From positions 18,558,589-18,622,588 of the forward strand of contig CM077822.1 in the NCBI GenBank assembly GCA_039720395.1: a DNA stretch of 64,000 bases, given 5' to 3'. The notes under the pieces are model-generated. The model was not told the origin of the DNA. It ran no database searches and was given only the letters and a program-made list of their open reading frames with translations. Shown piece after piece: positions 11,303 through 24,061 of this stretch. Source of the stretch: Liquidambar formosana. Its lineage: Eukaryota; Streptophyta; Magnoliopsida; Saxifragales; Altingiaceae. Position 1 is the stretch's first letter; each line of letters starts with the position of its first letter. The translations under genes and the position numbers were made by a program.

Positions 11303-11638
11303 AGACTCAAAGAATAGAATTTCTATGGCATGTCGATAGTTCTTTTACTTAACATCAATAAATTGTTATGTCAAACAATTAATTTCAAATGAATTGCCAA
11401 TAATAATCTACTTTCGAGATTTTTTGATTGTGTTGATTGGACCGCACCCAATGTAACTTTATGGGCTGCCTACGTATCCCCGTTTTCTTTTTTTCTTTTT
11501 TCTCTTTTTTTTTCTTTTTTTCTCTTTTTTTCTCTTTTTTTCTTCTCTTTTTTTTCTTTTGGGGAATCAGGTCCTACGTAGTTCTCATGCCTTAACTTTT
11601 GCCTAGGCCGCCTTTACAGGTTTTCAACCTGGCAGGCC
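11303..11638 (-). other. Convergent 3' spacer of element A with conserved fold and pyrimidine tract
   Basis: This spacer lies between the integrase stop and the stop of the antisense gene. Read on the minus strand it has a hairpin CAGGTT-GAA-AACCTG just after the integrase stop (11631-11617). It then has CTACGT (11581-11576), GGACC (11574-11570), TTCCCC (11566-11561), an A/G-rich stretch (plus-strand TTTTTCTT runs at 11487-11560), GGGGA, ACGTAG (11475-11470), CCCA/TGGG and GGTCC (11443-11439). The pairs CTACGT/ACGTAG and GGACC/GGTCC cross, as in a pseudoknot. The same layout is found in B at 57181-57294 and in the LTRs. It may serve 3' end formation or RNA protection. Confidence 0.65.
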
Positions 11639-14600
11639 TTATACATAATACTTCTTTAATTGATCCAAATTGGTGGGACGAGCGAACTCAATCCCATCCA
11701 AATCCATAAGTCGAACAGCCCCTGCTGGCAATATCTCCTTGATGACGTACGGTCCTCCCCAACTTGGTTTGAACTTTCCTCGTGGATCGAAAATTGGAGC
11801 TCGGATCTCTTTTAACACTAAATCCCCTTTCTTCAAGCTTCTGTCTTTGACATGTTTGTTGAACGCCCTTGCGACTCTTCTCTGGTACCCTTGCACATGG
11901 TAGAGAGCCCTCAATCGCCTTTCATCTAGCAATGCTAACTCATCATAACGACTTTTGATCCAGTCCACCTCTGCCAGCTGACTTTCCACAGCAACCCTTA
12001 ACGAAGGAACTTCCAACTCTACTGGCAAAACAGCCTCCATCCCATACACTAGCGCGTACGGCGTAGCCCCTGTTGACGATCTGACTGACGTTCTGTACCC
12101 CCATAATGCCAATGGTAGTTTCTCATGCCAATCAGTGTACGTGTCAGTCGTTTTCTGTAATATCTTCTTGATGTTTTTGTTGGCGGCTTCCACGGCGCCG
12201 TTTGTCTGCGGACGATACGGGGATGACAAGTGATGAACGATCTTGTACTTCTGTAAGAGTTCTTTGGTCTCCTTCTGGAAATGCTGACCGTTATCTGAAA
12301 TGACCTCATGCGGTACCCCATATCGGTAGATAATGTTGAGCTGTATGAACTGCGCCACCTTTTTAGCATTCAAAACTTTGAAGGAAGCTGCTTCCACCCA
12401 TTTGGTAAAGTAATCGATGGCTACCAAAATGTATTCATAACCATTGGATGCCTTCGGCTTAATCTGTCCGATGATATCTATTCCCCATACTGCAAACGGC
12501 CACAGAATTGGCATGCTTGTTAAGGGTATGGAGGGCAAGTGTTGTCCGTTGGCGAAGAGCTGACACTTATGGCACTTCTTGACGTAGGCATAGCAATCCC
12601 TTTCCATTGTAGACCAGTAATACCCTAGTCTCATGATCTTCTTAGCCAACATGTATCCATTCATATGCGGAGCTCCCACTCCTTCATGGATTTCTTCGAT
12701 GAGTTTTCTAGCTTCTTCCTCCGTGACACACAGCAAGTGAATTCCGTCGTAAGACCTCCGATACAGTTTTCCTCCGCATACCACATAATGGCTTGCCAAT
12801 CTTCTCAGTGTTCGCCTATCCACGCGAGATGCTTCTTCCGGATATTCTCTTTCCTCAATGAGCCTTCTTATGTCATAAAACCAAGGGTGGTCATCTGTTA
12901 CTTCTCCTTCTCGAATGGAACAGCAATAAACAGGTTTCTCTCTGCATTCGATCACGAGTGGTTTCACGCTTCCTCCTTCTGGTATCTCCACCATTGAAGC
13001 TAGAGTCGCTAAGGCATCAGCAAACTGATTCTTGTTTCTCGACAGGTAATTGAACTCGATTTCCGCGAACTCTTTAGTCAGTGCTTCCAAATAGGCATGA
13101 TAGGGCAACAGCTTCTCATCGCGAGTCTTCCACTCCCCTTTTATCTGACAGATGATCAATGCTGAATCTCCAAACACCTCTAGTTCTCTTATCCCCAACT
13201 CTAACGCAGCTTCCAATGCTAGGATGCAGGCCTCATACTCTGCTATGTTGTTGGTGGCTTCGAACCCCAATTTGACTGCTAAAGGCGTGAAGGCTTCCTC
13301 GGGCGAGACTAGTAGCACCCCTATGCCATAACCTCTTCTATTTGCAGCTCCGTCGAAGTAGACTTTCCAAACATTCTTCTAGATTTCCAGGATATCTTCG
13401 TCGGGGAACTCATCATTGAATTGGGTTGATGACGACACAGGGCAGCTTGCCAAATGGTCTGCAATGACACTTCCTTTAACGAACTTCTGCGCCAGGTACT
13501 TTATGTTGAACTCATTGAGGAGAAGCGACCAACGAGCGGTCCTGTACGATAGGACTGGTTTTTCTAGCAAATACTTCAAAGGATCCAATCGACTTATCAA
13601 CAGGACTTCAAAAGACATCATGTAATGACGGAGTTTCTGGGTAGCCCACACCAATGCTATGCAAGCCTTTTCTAGCGCATTGTACTTTACTTCATAATCT
13701 GTCATTTTCTTGCTCAAGTAGTAGATGGCATTTTCCTTTTTCGACCCTTCAAGGTATTGAGCTAACATGGCTCCCGTCGCGGTTTCAGTAACCATTAAGT
13801 ATAACAGTAATGGTTCACCTTGCCGCGGGGGAACCAAGATTGGGGGGTTACTCAGATACCTTTTAATGGTCTCAAAGGCTTCTTGACAGTCCTCATTCCA
13901 ATCCTTGGAAACGCCCTTTTTAAGTAGCTTGAAAATTGGCTCGCATACCATGGTTAGATTGGCGATAAAGCGACTTATGTATTGAACTCTCCCCAGAAAA
14001 CCCCGGATCTGCTTTTCCGTTCTTGGTGGCTCCATCTCCGTGATAGCTTTTATCTTCCCTGGATCAACTTCAATTCCCCTCTGAGTGATCATGAAACCCA
14101 ACAGCTTCCCTGCGGTGACTCCGAAGGCACACTTCTGAGGATTCAGTCGGAGGTTGTACTTCTTTGCCCTTTCTAGGAACTTCTCCAATGCCGCGAAATG
14201 TCCTTCCCGGTCTACAGATTTGACTATCATGTCGTCCACATACACCTCTACTTCTTTATGGATCATATCATGCAATAGGGTCGTAGCAGCTCTTTGGTAA
14301 GTAGCCCCGGCATTTCTCAAGCCAAAAGGCATTACCTTGTAGTAATACGTGCCCCACTGCGTGATAAAAGCCGTCTTTTCCATGTCTCGAGGCACCATCT
14401 TTATCTGGTTGTAACCAGAGAACCCATCCATGAAGGAAAGAAGAGCATGGCCTGCCGTGCTGTCCACCAACACATCGATATGTGGTAGAGGGAAATCATC
14501 CTTTGGGCTCGTAGCATTAAGGTCGCGAAAGTCAACACACATTCGCACTTTCCCATCTTTTTTAGGCACAGGCACTATGTTAGACAGCCACTCAGGGTAC

Positions 14601-17600
14601 TCCACAACTTGGAGAAACCCGGCATCTAATTGTTTAGTTACCTCTTCTTTTACTTTCAAAGCCCATTCTGGTTTTAATCTTCTTAATTTTTGCTTTATAG
14701 GCTTTTTAGTGGGATTAGTGGGGACGTAATGTTGCACAATATCTGGATCAATACCAGGCATATCCTCATAAGACCATGCGAAGGCCTCTACATTGGCTTT
14801 TAGAAGTATTATCAACTTTTCTTTTTCAGCAGGTGAGAGAGTTATCCCAATTTTAATTATCCTTGGCAATTCATCTGTCCCTAGATTGATTGATTCCAAT
14901 TCATCCATGTTAGGTTCGGTAACGCCCCTTTTCCTTTGCTTGACGAGCTCCGGGGGGACGTCATTCCTAGGATCTATATCCATGCCATAGATATCCATAG
15001 AAGAGAGAAAGGAAACAAAACTACTATCAGGTAAGTCGAGATCCTCGCCCTCAAGAACTTCTGCAATGATACCCTCTTCAAGATACCAATTAAGGAGCGG
15101 CATGGCTGCATGGTGAATTGAAGAACACTCGAGATCCGATTCCTCTACAACAAGAACCATATCTTGAAACATTGTAACCATGGCTTCCAAATCCATCTGT
15201 TCTGCCCAGTCCTCGCTCTTCTTTTCCCAATAGTCATCCTTGATCGCTTCATCGTCAACCATTGTAGCAGTAATGGGATACCACTCAGTAAAGAATATTT
15301 CAAACCCCGGAACTCTCGCCTTAGTTGCTTTGTCAATGGATGGTTTGGGGAATCCACAGAATAGGAAGTCCTCCCCTTCCTTAACAAAGTAACCATTCAA
15401 GGTAGGTCGGTATGGCGAGATTCGGATATCTGGCGCCCTCCCTTCTGCTTTTGCTTTGACCCTTTCTTTGCTTCTCTGCAACATCTCCATACGGTCCTTT
15501 TTGGAAGGCTCATACCCCAATCCGAAGGTATAGGTGACAATGCGGCTCTGAACGGATGTCGGTATGCCTTGCTGACGGCGTCCTAGTCCCATGCCTGGGA
15601 AGAAACTCATTTTCTTCATTATGTTCCCCACATGCAAATTGCCATAAGGGCAAAAGTCGAGAGGTATCAATTCTCTCTGTTCCGGCTCTTTCTCTATGCA
15701 TTGAACATACTCGAACCCAGACAATGGTGCATCAACGGGCTCGAGCTTGATCTCGCAAATGGGTACCCCCGACGACTTTAAGTCGTAATCACCTTGAAGT
15801 GTGACGATGGCCCCTTCATAAGGGAACTTAACTTTTTGGTGCAATGAAGAAGGGACAGCCCCTGCAGGATGAATCCAAGGTCTTCCCAACAAGAGGTTGA
15901 AGCACGACGGGACGTCCAGCACTTGGAACTCCACTCTGAATTCTGTAGGCCCCATAATCAGCGGCAAAGTGACCACTCCAATCACCTCTCTACGGGTGTT
16001 ATCATAGGCTCTCACTGTTTGCCCGGATGGCGTGAAGTCTGTTGGATCCAACCCCAAGACGGTGGCAGTTCTGAGAGGGCACACATTAAAAGCGGAACCA
16101 TTATCAATCAGGACTGTTGGAACTCTCTTTCCCATGGTATCGACAGTGATGTACATGGCTTGCGAATGGCTAGGTCCACTTTTAGGTAGGTCTACTTCTG
16201 AGAACACAATGGTTGAGTTCTTCGAGGTTGGATTCACCAAGTTCACCAAATTTTCCGGAGATGTGTCAACAGGAACCTGTATCTGGTTCAGCAACTTCAA
16301 GATAGTCTGACGGTGCTTGTAAGAGGCCATGAGCAAACCCCATATAGTGATGTTGGCATTAGTCTTTCTCAATTGCCTAAGCACTTCGTCCTCTTCTTCT
16401 TGCAGGTCGAGGTGGCGATTACCTTCCAGGTCCCCCAATGGGTTGTCAGATTCTAAGTGCGGAGGCTTGAAATGGCGACCCCCTCTAGTTATGTGCTCCA
16501 CTTCGTCATCGCTCATCCACATATCATCAATCTCTCCTACGTCACCCATGAGGTCATCCCATGTGATTGTGTCGATCTCTTCTATTTGGACTTCCTCTGG
16601 CAACTCATCCCAACCTATGGGGATTATAGGCTCCTCAGGGATGGGGTCGGGATAGAGTACATAGTAATCAAACTTTCCGGACGACTCTCCCAACAAACCC
16701 ACTTTAGGATCTCCTGCCTCGAACCTTTCTTTCAATTGTCGCTGCATGGACTTCTTTGGCAATACCAAAACCTTTTGATCAATAAGGTCTTGAACTACCT
16801 TTTTCAGTATAACACAGTCCTCCGTATCATGTCTAGGCGCCTGATGGTACAAACAGAATTGGTGAGGAGTCGAAGGCCTCGGCTTTGAATGGCATGGCAA
16901 TATAAGCCCTTTATCACAACATTGGTAGAAAACCTGAGTCAAGGTTATGGGAAGCGGCGTGTATCGCCTTATGGGTTGACGGGATTGGGACGAGCCTAGC
17001 TCGATGGCATTTATGTTGTTGGGAGGAGGCATATTGTGAGTGGGGAGGGGATTTCGAGTGACATTTGGGCGATTTGGTGCGGTGGGTGGTGAAATGATCT
17101 GCTTGTCGAGCAAATCTTGGATTTCATGGCGGAGGCGGTAACAACGGTTGGTTAGATGGCCTTTGGTTTGGTGGAACTTGCAATATTCATTTTCATTATA
17201 GTTCTTGGGCAATGGGTTTGGTGGAGGCCTTGGGTCGAGGGGTTTCAGGAGGTCACGACTTCTCAGCTTTTCAAAGACTCTTTCGAGTGGCATGTATAGC
17301 TCGGTGAATTGGCGAGGTGAGGTGGAGTCATTTAGGGAGAAAGGGCGAGTGGGTTGGGTAATGGTATTGACCTCGGCATTGGGTTTTCTTCCAAAGTTTG
17401 TCCTTCGACTCCTTTGGATCTCCTCCGTTTTGATTGTTCCATCGGCGATTGCATCTTCAACTTGTGTGCCAGCCCCAACAAGAGCCTTGAAATTCGGAAA
17501 GTAATGAGCAAAGAGATGCTTGTGATATACGGGCAGCAAGTTCTTCACCACCAACTGAATCTGTTCTTCCTCATTCGGTCTGTCTGTCATCTTGGAAGCC

Positions 17601-18322
17601 TTTTGTCTCCACCTAGTGATGAAGGCGGAGAAAGGCTCGTTAACCCCTTGCTTAGTGGTTTCCAAATCCCTTCGCGTGACATCCACTTCAGTGTTATACT
17701 TGTAATGGTCTGTGAATGCATTGCACACATCCTCCCAAGTCTTGGTTCAATTCTCCTCTAATGACAAAAACCATTTCAAGGCGGAACTTGCTAATGACTC
17801 ATGAAACATTTGAGCCAATAACTCATCGTTCGCCCCTCGAGGGTGCATAGCTCGCATATACATCTTGAGGTGGGTTTTAGGACAGCCAATCCCATCGAAT
17901 TTTTCCAACTCCGGCATCTTGAATTGTAACGGGATGCGAGCCTTTGGGAACAAGGACAAGGTGCGGATGTCCACTATATCATCAGACCTGCGGATTCCCT
18001 TCAGAGTTCGTTCTAAGGCCTCGACCTTGTTTGCCAGGACGGTTGAGCTCTCCCTTGATGTGGCTTTGGTTTCCCCTTCCTTGGTCTTAGGTAGTTCTCC
18101 CCCTTCTCCTAATGGTTCCTCAGCGGATTCAGACTCATTGGATCCTTGATTATTATCAGTGACACGAGCCCTAGATTCAGGTTCAGAGTTCTTCTGTTGA
18201 AGGTCTTGAGATAACTTGAGTGCAGTCTCGGATACCTGGGTGGTGTGATCAAGCTTCTCCATGATAGCTTTCAAAGTGGCCTCAAGGTTGAAACCTCGGT
18301 TGCTAGTTCTTTCTTCAGCCAT
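11639..18322 (-). pseudogene. gag-pol polyprotein of element A (two in-frame stops)
   Basis: One reading frame of about 2,230 codons from the ATG at 18322, with TGA at 17749-17747 and TAG at 13381-13379 and no frameshift. The frame is open 22 codons further upstream to 18388 without a clear start. Gag has a retrotransposon-gag domain and two CX2HX4HX4C knuckles (near 17180 and 16850). The protease motif IDNGSA is at 16108-16091. A G-patch-like segment (FFPGMGLGRRQQGIP) lies around 15607-15560. RT has YVDD at 14242-14231. A retroviral-type RNase H follows, then an archaeal-type RNase H (YFDGAA, AEYEA, DSALI; 13345-13000). Integrase has an HHCC finger (about 12690-12560) and D,D,E at roughly 12480, 12295 and 12190. 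The dual RNase H marks the Tat lineage. The pol intron found in B and C is absent; its site is between 15018 and 15017. The first stop looks like CGA to TGA. Confidence 0.93.
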
Positions 18323-19071
18323 ATCCGACTTAGTGATGGAATCAGCACTGACTAGGCGCCCTTGTTGATCGCGGATCCAAGCCAGCACGTCTCTCCCTCT
18401 AACATAGGGTAAATACTCAATTTTTCAGACTAAGGGTCCATCCTAAGCTTCCATAATTATCTCAAAATCTTTACAACGTACACCCTTAATTAGTTCTCTT
18501 AACCAATTACCCTTGCGGGGGTCATGGGGAAGGGTACGTATTAAGGATGTAGGATGTAAAGTTTCCTTTAATTACCCACTCAATCAACAAAGCATGGCAA
18601 CACATCACAAACACAGCAGCATATCATCACAACAATGTGTGTGCATATAGGTGATCCAACGGTGTCCTAGAAGGTCCATTACATGCAATTCTTTCTCTTA
18701 AGAGAGTAGGCTAGGGTCCTCAACTTTGCTTGTGCCAATCTTTATACCTAACCACATGTGACATCAGGAATGTCGCGTGGGTCCAGCAGTACGTGATTGG
18801 TCCATTTGATATACCCAAGGGCAAGCCCAAGGGTACTTGGCAAGAGAGGTTTGATAGCTTCGCCCAACACATGGAATTAGGAAAACCAAGGTCGAACTAG
18901 GCTATCAGTTGGCAAGGATACATCGAGGGACAATCGAGTGATCATACAACAGTAGCGCACACAATGCAATAAATGAAAGCACACAATCAAGCGGATGCAA
19001 TGTGATTGATTTTAATTAACAATAAGAAATTAATTTAGCCCAATCAAATTAAATGAGTCTAGCCCTCGACA
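18323..19071 (-). other. Leader between PBS and gag of element A
   Basis: No stable coding frame is seen. Stretches such as the one around 18790-18840 (CGTACTGCTGGACCCACGCG type) are strongly conserved in the leaders of B and C, while indels shift all frames. That suggests an RNA function such as packaging. A possible splice acceptor TTAG lies just upstream of the gag region near 18400. Confidence 0.45.
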
Positions 19072-19089
19072 TCCCCAGTGGAGTCGCCA
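19072..19089 (-). other. Primer binding site of element A
   Basis: On the minus strand TGGCGACTCCACTGGGGA starts 3 bases after the 5' LTR end. It begins TGG, as required by a tRNA ending in CCA, and fits the tRNA-Arg type reported for Ogre elements. Elements B and C have the identical 18-mer. Confidence 0.85.
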
Positions 19090-19092
19090 AAC

Positions 19093-22000
19093 TGTGAACC
19101 CACGAAAAAGCGCGGCGCCCACAAGGGTTTGGCAAGAATATATATGGGGGTTTAAAGACAACAAACAAAAAGGGAGTCGCCACCTCATTTTTTAGGGAAA
19201 GAGGAAAACCACAAAAATGTTTTATTTTCAAAACCACATGACTCCATTAAAGGAAAAACACAGTCTGTGAAACCAGAAAATTGGATCCGGGGGCTAAGTT
19301 ACGACGTGGGAAGGTTCTGAGCAAAAACCCATAGGCACCCACATCGCCCGAGTTGGTCTCTTAATTTAATTGGGCTAACTTAATATCTTTTCCACTCAAA
19401 TATCATCATATATCATCACAAGGCAGCATGCATATCATATGTTCCATCGAATCATCTCATGTATAATCAAACAAACAAAACAAAACAGAAAAAAGAAGAA
19501 AAGAAAAGAAAAACCTAGGATACTTGGATCCTAGGACGGACTTGAGCCTCACGAAGAGTGCCTACGTACCATGCAGCGAAATACATGGATCAAAGTCCAC
19601 GTAGTTCGAAAAGAATAGGGTTACAACCTAATACAAACCTATGGTAATAACCTTAGGTTTCCTCATTTGAAAATATATTGATTTAATCCAAAACAGAAAA
19701 CTTCCATAAGAGGAAAACCTTGATAAAAACCAGAATTTTATATTGAAGGGAACCTTTGATTATTACCATAAGCTTGTATTAAGAAGTAACCCTAGGAGGG
19801 AGAAAAGAAAAGAAAGAAAAGAAAGGTGAATTGGGGCACCTTCAAACCCTACTTACCTGAGCGCACAAGCTCCAAACATTAGCCATTTCAGACCATAGCA
19901 GCCCTATTTGCAATAGGACAAGCATTGTACCTGTTTGCACCCTTACAAGTGCACACAATCATGCAAAGAAAACAATATCCTAATCTGGACAGAACCTTGA
20001 CAAAGCCTAAAATCACCCATTAATCATGCAAACAACAAGAATAATGAATAACTAAGGACTCTAACTCAATCCTACATGCAATGACCTAACTAACATGCAT
20101 AAAAACCTATGAAAGACACACTAACAAGCATAAGAGACTCCAATAACATCAATAAACATGATAACAAAGCATACTCTAATGAAAAAGATGTCATTTTATG
20201 TAAAACATGAAAATAGACCTTCCTACGGCGAGCTTTCTTAAGCGAAACTATCCTAGGATAATTTCACGTAAGAAAGTCGTTATGGGTAGGTGCAATCAGC
20301 ATATCTTACGTAAAATATATACCATAGAACACAACAGAAAATATTTCATGCTTAAACACATCACAGAAGACTCTCATGCAAAACCTCACTCAACGAAAAG
20401 GATAATTATCCTTAAAAAAAGGATAACGTCTCCAAAAACCCTATACAATATACTATATGAATGCAAACCTAGCATGATTCAACTATATGCAGCATATATA
20501 GAATGACTATGATGAGCAACAGCTTAAAAAGCTAAGCTAAGCATGCTGTATAAGACCTATGCGACTTCAGGGTTATCGAAACCCTAATCTTGCAAATATG
20601 CATAAAAACCTACTAAATGATTCTAAGACATGCTCAAATTATCATGAATATCATTCATATAGCATATATTAACTAACAGGAACATCAACACATGATAACT
20701 ATCACAGCAACCTAAACATGTGAACTATGCATGATTTAAGAAGATAGAGCGAATCAGGCTATCAAATCCTTGGTAAACCAGGGATTGTCAAGCATATAAA
20801 GCCATAAACTATCCTAAAATCATTCATATACTATCCTAAAAACATGGAACTAACCTAACATGTGGAGCTATATCATGCACTAGAACTACCATAGAAGAAG
20901 AAGAAGAAAGAGAAGCAAGAGAAGCAGAGAATTCATGTTCAGCACTAAAAGGATAGGCTTACCTCTTGTAGACTCTTCCTTGTCTTCAAACCTCTTGTTT
21001 TCTTGCTTGCTTGGGGTTGAAGAGCCTCCTCTTGAAGTCCTTCTAGCTCTCCAAACTCGTAGCTCCCTCTCTCTCTAAGTGTAAAGTGCAATTAACCTCT
21101 CCTATGTGCTGAATATCATGTCCTTTATATAGAGAACTGACCCCCTAAACCAATGGCTAGGATTAATTCATTAAATAATGATCCTAGGGCTATTAGAGAC
21201 TCTCTTAGTGCTCAAACAACTCAAACCTACACACTCCTAAGCTCAGACAAGTTGTTTTGGCGGAGGAAATAGTCAAAAGAGGGATAGAGGAGTCAGAGTT
21301 TGACTTAAAGAAGGACTCCTCGGGTGACCAACTAGGCCTGGACGGTTAGCCTTCTGGGCCCAGACGGTTGACCGTCCAGCCCCGGACGGTTACCCGAGGC
21401 CCTCCTATATTTGCTCCGCTTTTGACTCCCTCTTGCTGTAGAAGTCCTAAAATCTTCAAATTAAGTCCGATTTTGACGAAATAAAAGCCAAAACGACCGT
21501 GTTTCAAAGGGGCACACATTTTTAGGCATTTTAGGACAAAAATCCTCAACCATGGGTGCATGTTTAGGTTTTACAAAGGTGGTTAACCATGGTGCTTCAC
21601 CGTCGCTAAGCTAGGTTTGTACACAAGGTCGAACCGAATGCTTTCCCAATCGAAAATTGATCTTTCTAAACATGTTTAGGACATAAATAAAGCCCAATTG
21701 AAGTTATTTGAGAGAAAATTGATTGGGTCTTATGAGTCAATTTGAGCAAACCAAGAAAGGGTCTTTTAGCCAACCCGAACCATTACGAGCCGAATTGATC
21801 TTAAACCATTAATTCATGAAATTGAACCTATATATGGACTCTATATAACCATATGAACTTGATGGGATGACTCGGGATTCATTCCAAGGTCAAATGGAAA
21901 ATATACGGCTTAAAAGACGATTATGCCCTTCAAGTCGCAAAAGTTCTTATTGACCATCGAAATGAACTCCAAATCACTTCAAAATTCATACACATGATAT

Positions 22001-22104
22001 TCAATGCTATAGAAACTCAATGCAAAAGACTAGACTCAAAAAGGACTCAAAATCCTACATGAAATGATATGTCCTAGCTAAGGTGACAAAAATGGGGTGT
22101 GACA
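19093..22104 (-). repeat. 5' LTR of element A
   Basis: 3012 bp, TG...CA ends, nearly identical to 1463-4477. Transcription would start shortly after the TATATAAA box at 21131-21124. The palindromic U3 module is at 21399-21318. The predicted leader intron is 20962-19931 (AAGAG|GTAAG ... AAACAG|GTAC). TSD copy CCCAT follows at 22105-22109. Confidence 0.93.
19931..20962 (-). other. Predicted intron in the LTR leader of element A
   Basis: The boundaries GTAAG and AACAG match the place where the related B/C-type LTRs have a 674-bp GT-AG segment that one solo LTR (25947-27915) lacks exactly. Sequence around the 3' splice site (GTGCAAAYAGGT) is conserved between the two LTR families. No transcript is available, so splicing is an inference. 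Confidence 0.45.
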
Positions 22105-22109
22105 CCCAT

Positions 22110-22378
22110 CATTTTAGGGAAATTGTTATGAATGTTTAAGCATTCTAAGGCAAGTGGATTAATCATTGAATTTTGAATTTTGTGGAGTTAGTTATACGTG
22201 GATTAATCATTGATTATACAAGGTGGTATTCATAATTTGGGGCGTGTCATTAGTTGCTTAGCCTTTTGCATTATTCCTTTGGGGTTGGATTTTGGATCTT
22301 CTTTTATTGTAACTTTTGGATTTCTTTTGCAATAAAATTACTCAATTATAAAAAAACTTTTAAAAAATTATTCATTAA
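22110..22378. other. Unassigned flank right of element A
   Basis: This non-coding sequence continues the site interrupted by element A. It includes an AATAAAATT motif near 22331, which could be a 3' end signal. Nothing further is recognised. Confidence 0.3.
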
Positions 22379-22401
22379 ATGTGTACTCTATCAATTTTTA
22401 G

Positions 22402-23490
22402 GACAAATTTGAGATCGACTTTAGTCGTCCAAATGTGAAGCACACTGTTGACACGATGTTGAAGGACCGTCACAAGAATTGGTGGCACAAACTATAGAAA
22501 TTTTATAAGGAATTTCCGCCTGAAGAAGCTAGCCAACACCTCCCAGAGGACATGAAGCAAAATGATTGGGATCATCTGTGTGAGCGTTTTAGCAATGATA
22601 AGTTTTAGGTGCAACTTTATTTTGTTAAATTATATATATATGCTCTTTAGTTGTAACATTAATATTGTGTTAACTATAATCCAAGAGAGGAGCAAGACAA
22701 ATTTAAAAAATAGAAAAAATCTTAAGGTTAATCACAGTGGTGGTTCGAAGTCATTTATTCGACATCATTATGATAGGGTATGCATTTCTAATTCTTATTA
22801 ATATGTAAAATCTTTTTATAATATGTAATTTTTATTTTGTACATTTATATTTTCATTGACATGATGTAGTGAGACCCCGTCACAAAAGAAGAGCCAAATA
22901 GAATTGAGTTATACTATCATACACATTACAAATCAAAGACTAAATCTTGGACAACTCCAGAAGCTCAGCAAACCTATGTAAGACTCCTATTAAATTATTG
23001 TTTTATTATTTTACTTGTTTACTATTATATAATATTTAGTTGCACTAAATATCTATTAAATAATATTTAGTTGCACTAAATATAAATCATTGTACTAAGA
23101 CATTGGTTTGCGATACCAGAAGAAGATGAAATCGTTGCAATCTCAACCTGGGCCAGATGGTGTTCCATTGACTGCAAATGAGATATGCGATTAGGTCTTA
23201 TGGACAAAAATCCCATCCTCCACATGAGGACAAGGCCTTCAATTACAGTTAAAGGAGGCTATGCAAAGGGATGAGGAAGCTGAGAAATGATATGTGCAGC
23301 TTGCTGAGAGAGTGGAAGCACAAGAAAACGCGATAGCAACTCATAAGATGGATATAAAGTCATAAAAGAAATAGCTAGCTACTCAAAAGACAGAGATGGA
23401 TGACATGAGGTCTAGACAGGCCATTACGGAGGCATTGGTGCAATCCCTCTTGCAACGCTCCCAATCTTCCAATAACACTATTCTAAATTA
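22402..23490 (+). pseudogene. Remnant of a Ptta/En/Spm-family CACTA protein
   Basis: Broken exons are visible: 22402-22608 (FEIDFSRPNVK... with one internal TAG, ending WDHLCERFSNDKF), 22684-22780 (SKTNLKNR...GGSKSFIRHH), 22870-22980 (ELYYHTHYKS...WTTPEAQQTY) and 23125-23490 (ending ALVQSLLQRSQ). The NK/NR-GSKSF pattern after a W-LC-RF block is characteristic of the plant Ptta/En/Spm family (Transposase_24). Intron-like AT-rich gaps separate the pieces. Stops are present in every plausible joined frame, so it is non-functional. Confidence 0.65.
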
Positions 23491-24061
23491 GTAAGTTATA
23501 CATTATTTTTACATTCAATATATATTGGGTAGTTGAAGACCAAACTTTTATAAAACAAAATATTGGATTAGGAAAAATGGTTATAAAACAAATTATAGGT
23601 TTTGTTTGTCATTTTCATCATGCTTATATTTTTTTATTAAAAATGGAATATTGTGATTTGTTAGTTTGTAATACAGGTTATTGCAATCAAATTATAAAGG
23701 GAATTTGCGAGGAAAAAAAAAAAACCTACAAAAATTATAATTTGTGGTGATAAAATTATTGTCAGCAATACTTATGCTTTTTTATGACTAATAAAACAAT
23801 TGGATACAATTAATCTTTTATGATGATTTATTGTAGTCACAAAAGGGTCTAATTTTATCACAAAATATCATTTTAATTAATATTTGTCAGATTATTTGTG
23901 ACGATTATTGTTAGTTAGTGACGACTTTTGCTATTTATTTCATCACAAAAGTAACATACTTTTTGCGACAAACAAAAAATATTATTGCTAAAAGTCTTTT
24001 GTGACGTTTTATCGTCGTCACAAAAGGGTCCAAATTGCTCACAAATTTAAATTTAATTAAT

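Larger units (their letters stand above)
1463..22104 (-). mobile_element. Element A: complete Tat/Ogre-type Ty3/gypsy retrotransposon, 20.6 kb
   Basis: The element reads on the minus strand: 5' LTR (22104-19093), PBS, leader, gag-PR-RT-RNaseH-aRNH-INT frame (18322-11639), a structured spacer, two genes in antisense orientation (10016-11302 and 6893-9556 on the plus strand), a hairpin-rich 3' untranslated region, a polypurine tract and the 3' LTR (4477-1463). Great length, the gRH plus archaeal-type RNase H pair, the tRNA-Arg-like PBS and extra ORFs after integrase are known traits of the Tat lineage, including Ogre. The two LTRs differ at only a few tens of positions by eye, so insertion is fairly recent. 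Two in-frame stops make it non-autonomous now, unless read-through occurs. Confidence 0.93.

Noticed and set aside
11639..18322. Endogenous pararetrovirus or retrovirus
   Set aside because: No movement or coat protein signature and no envelope gene; the integrase, LTRs, tRNA-Arg PBS and dual RNase H fit a Tat-lineage Ty3/gypsy element.
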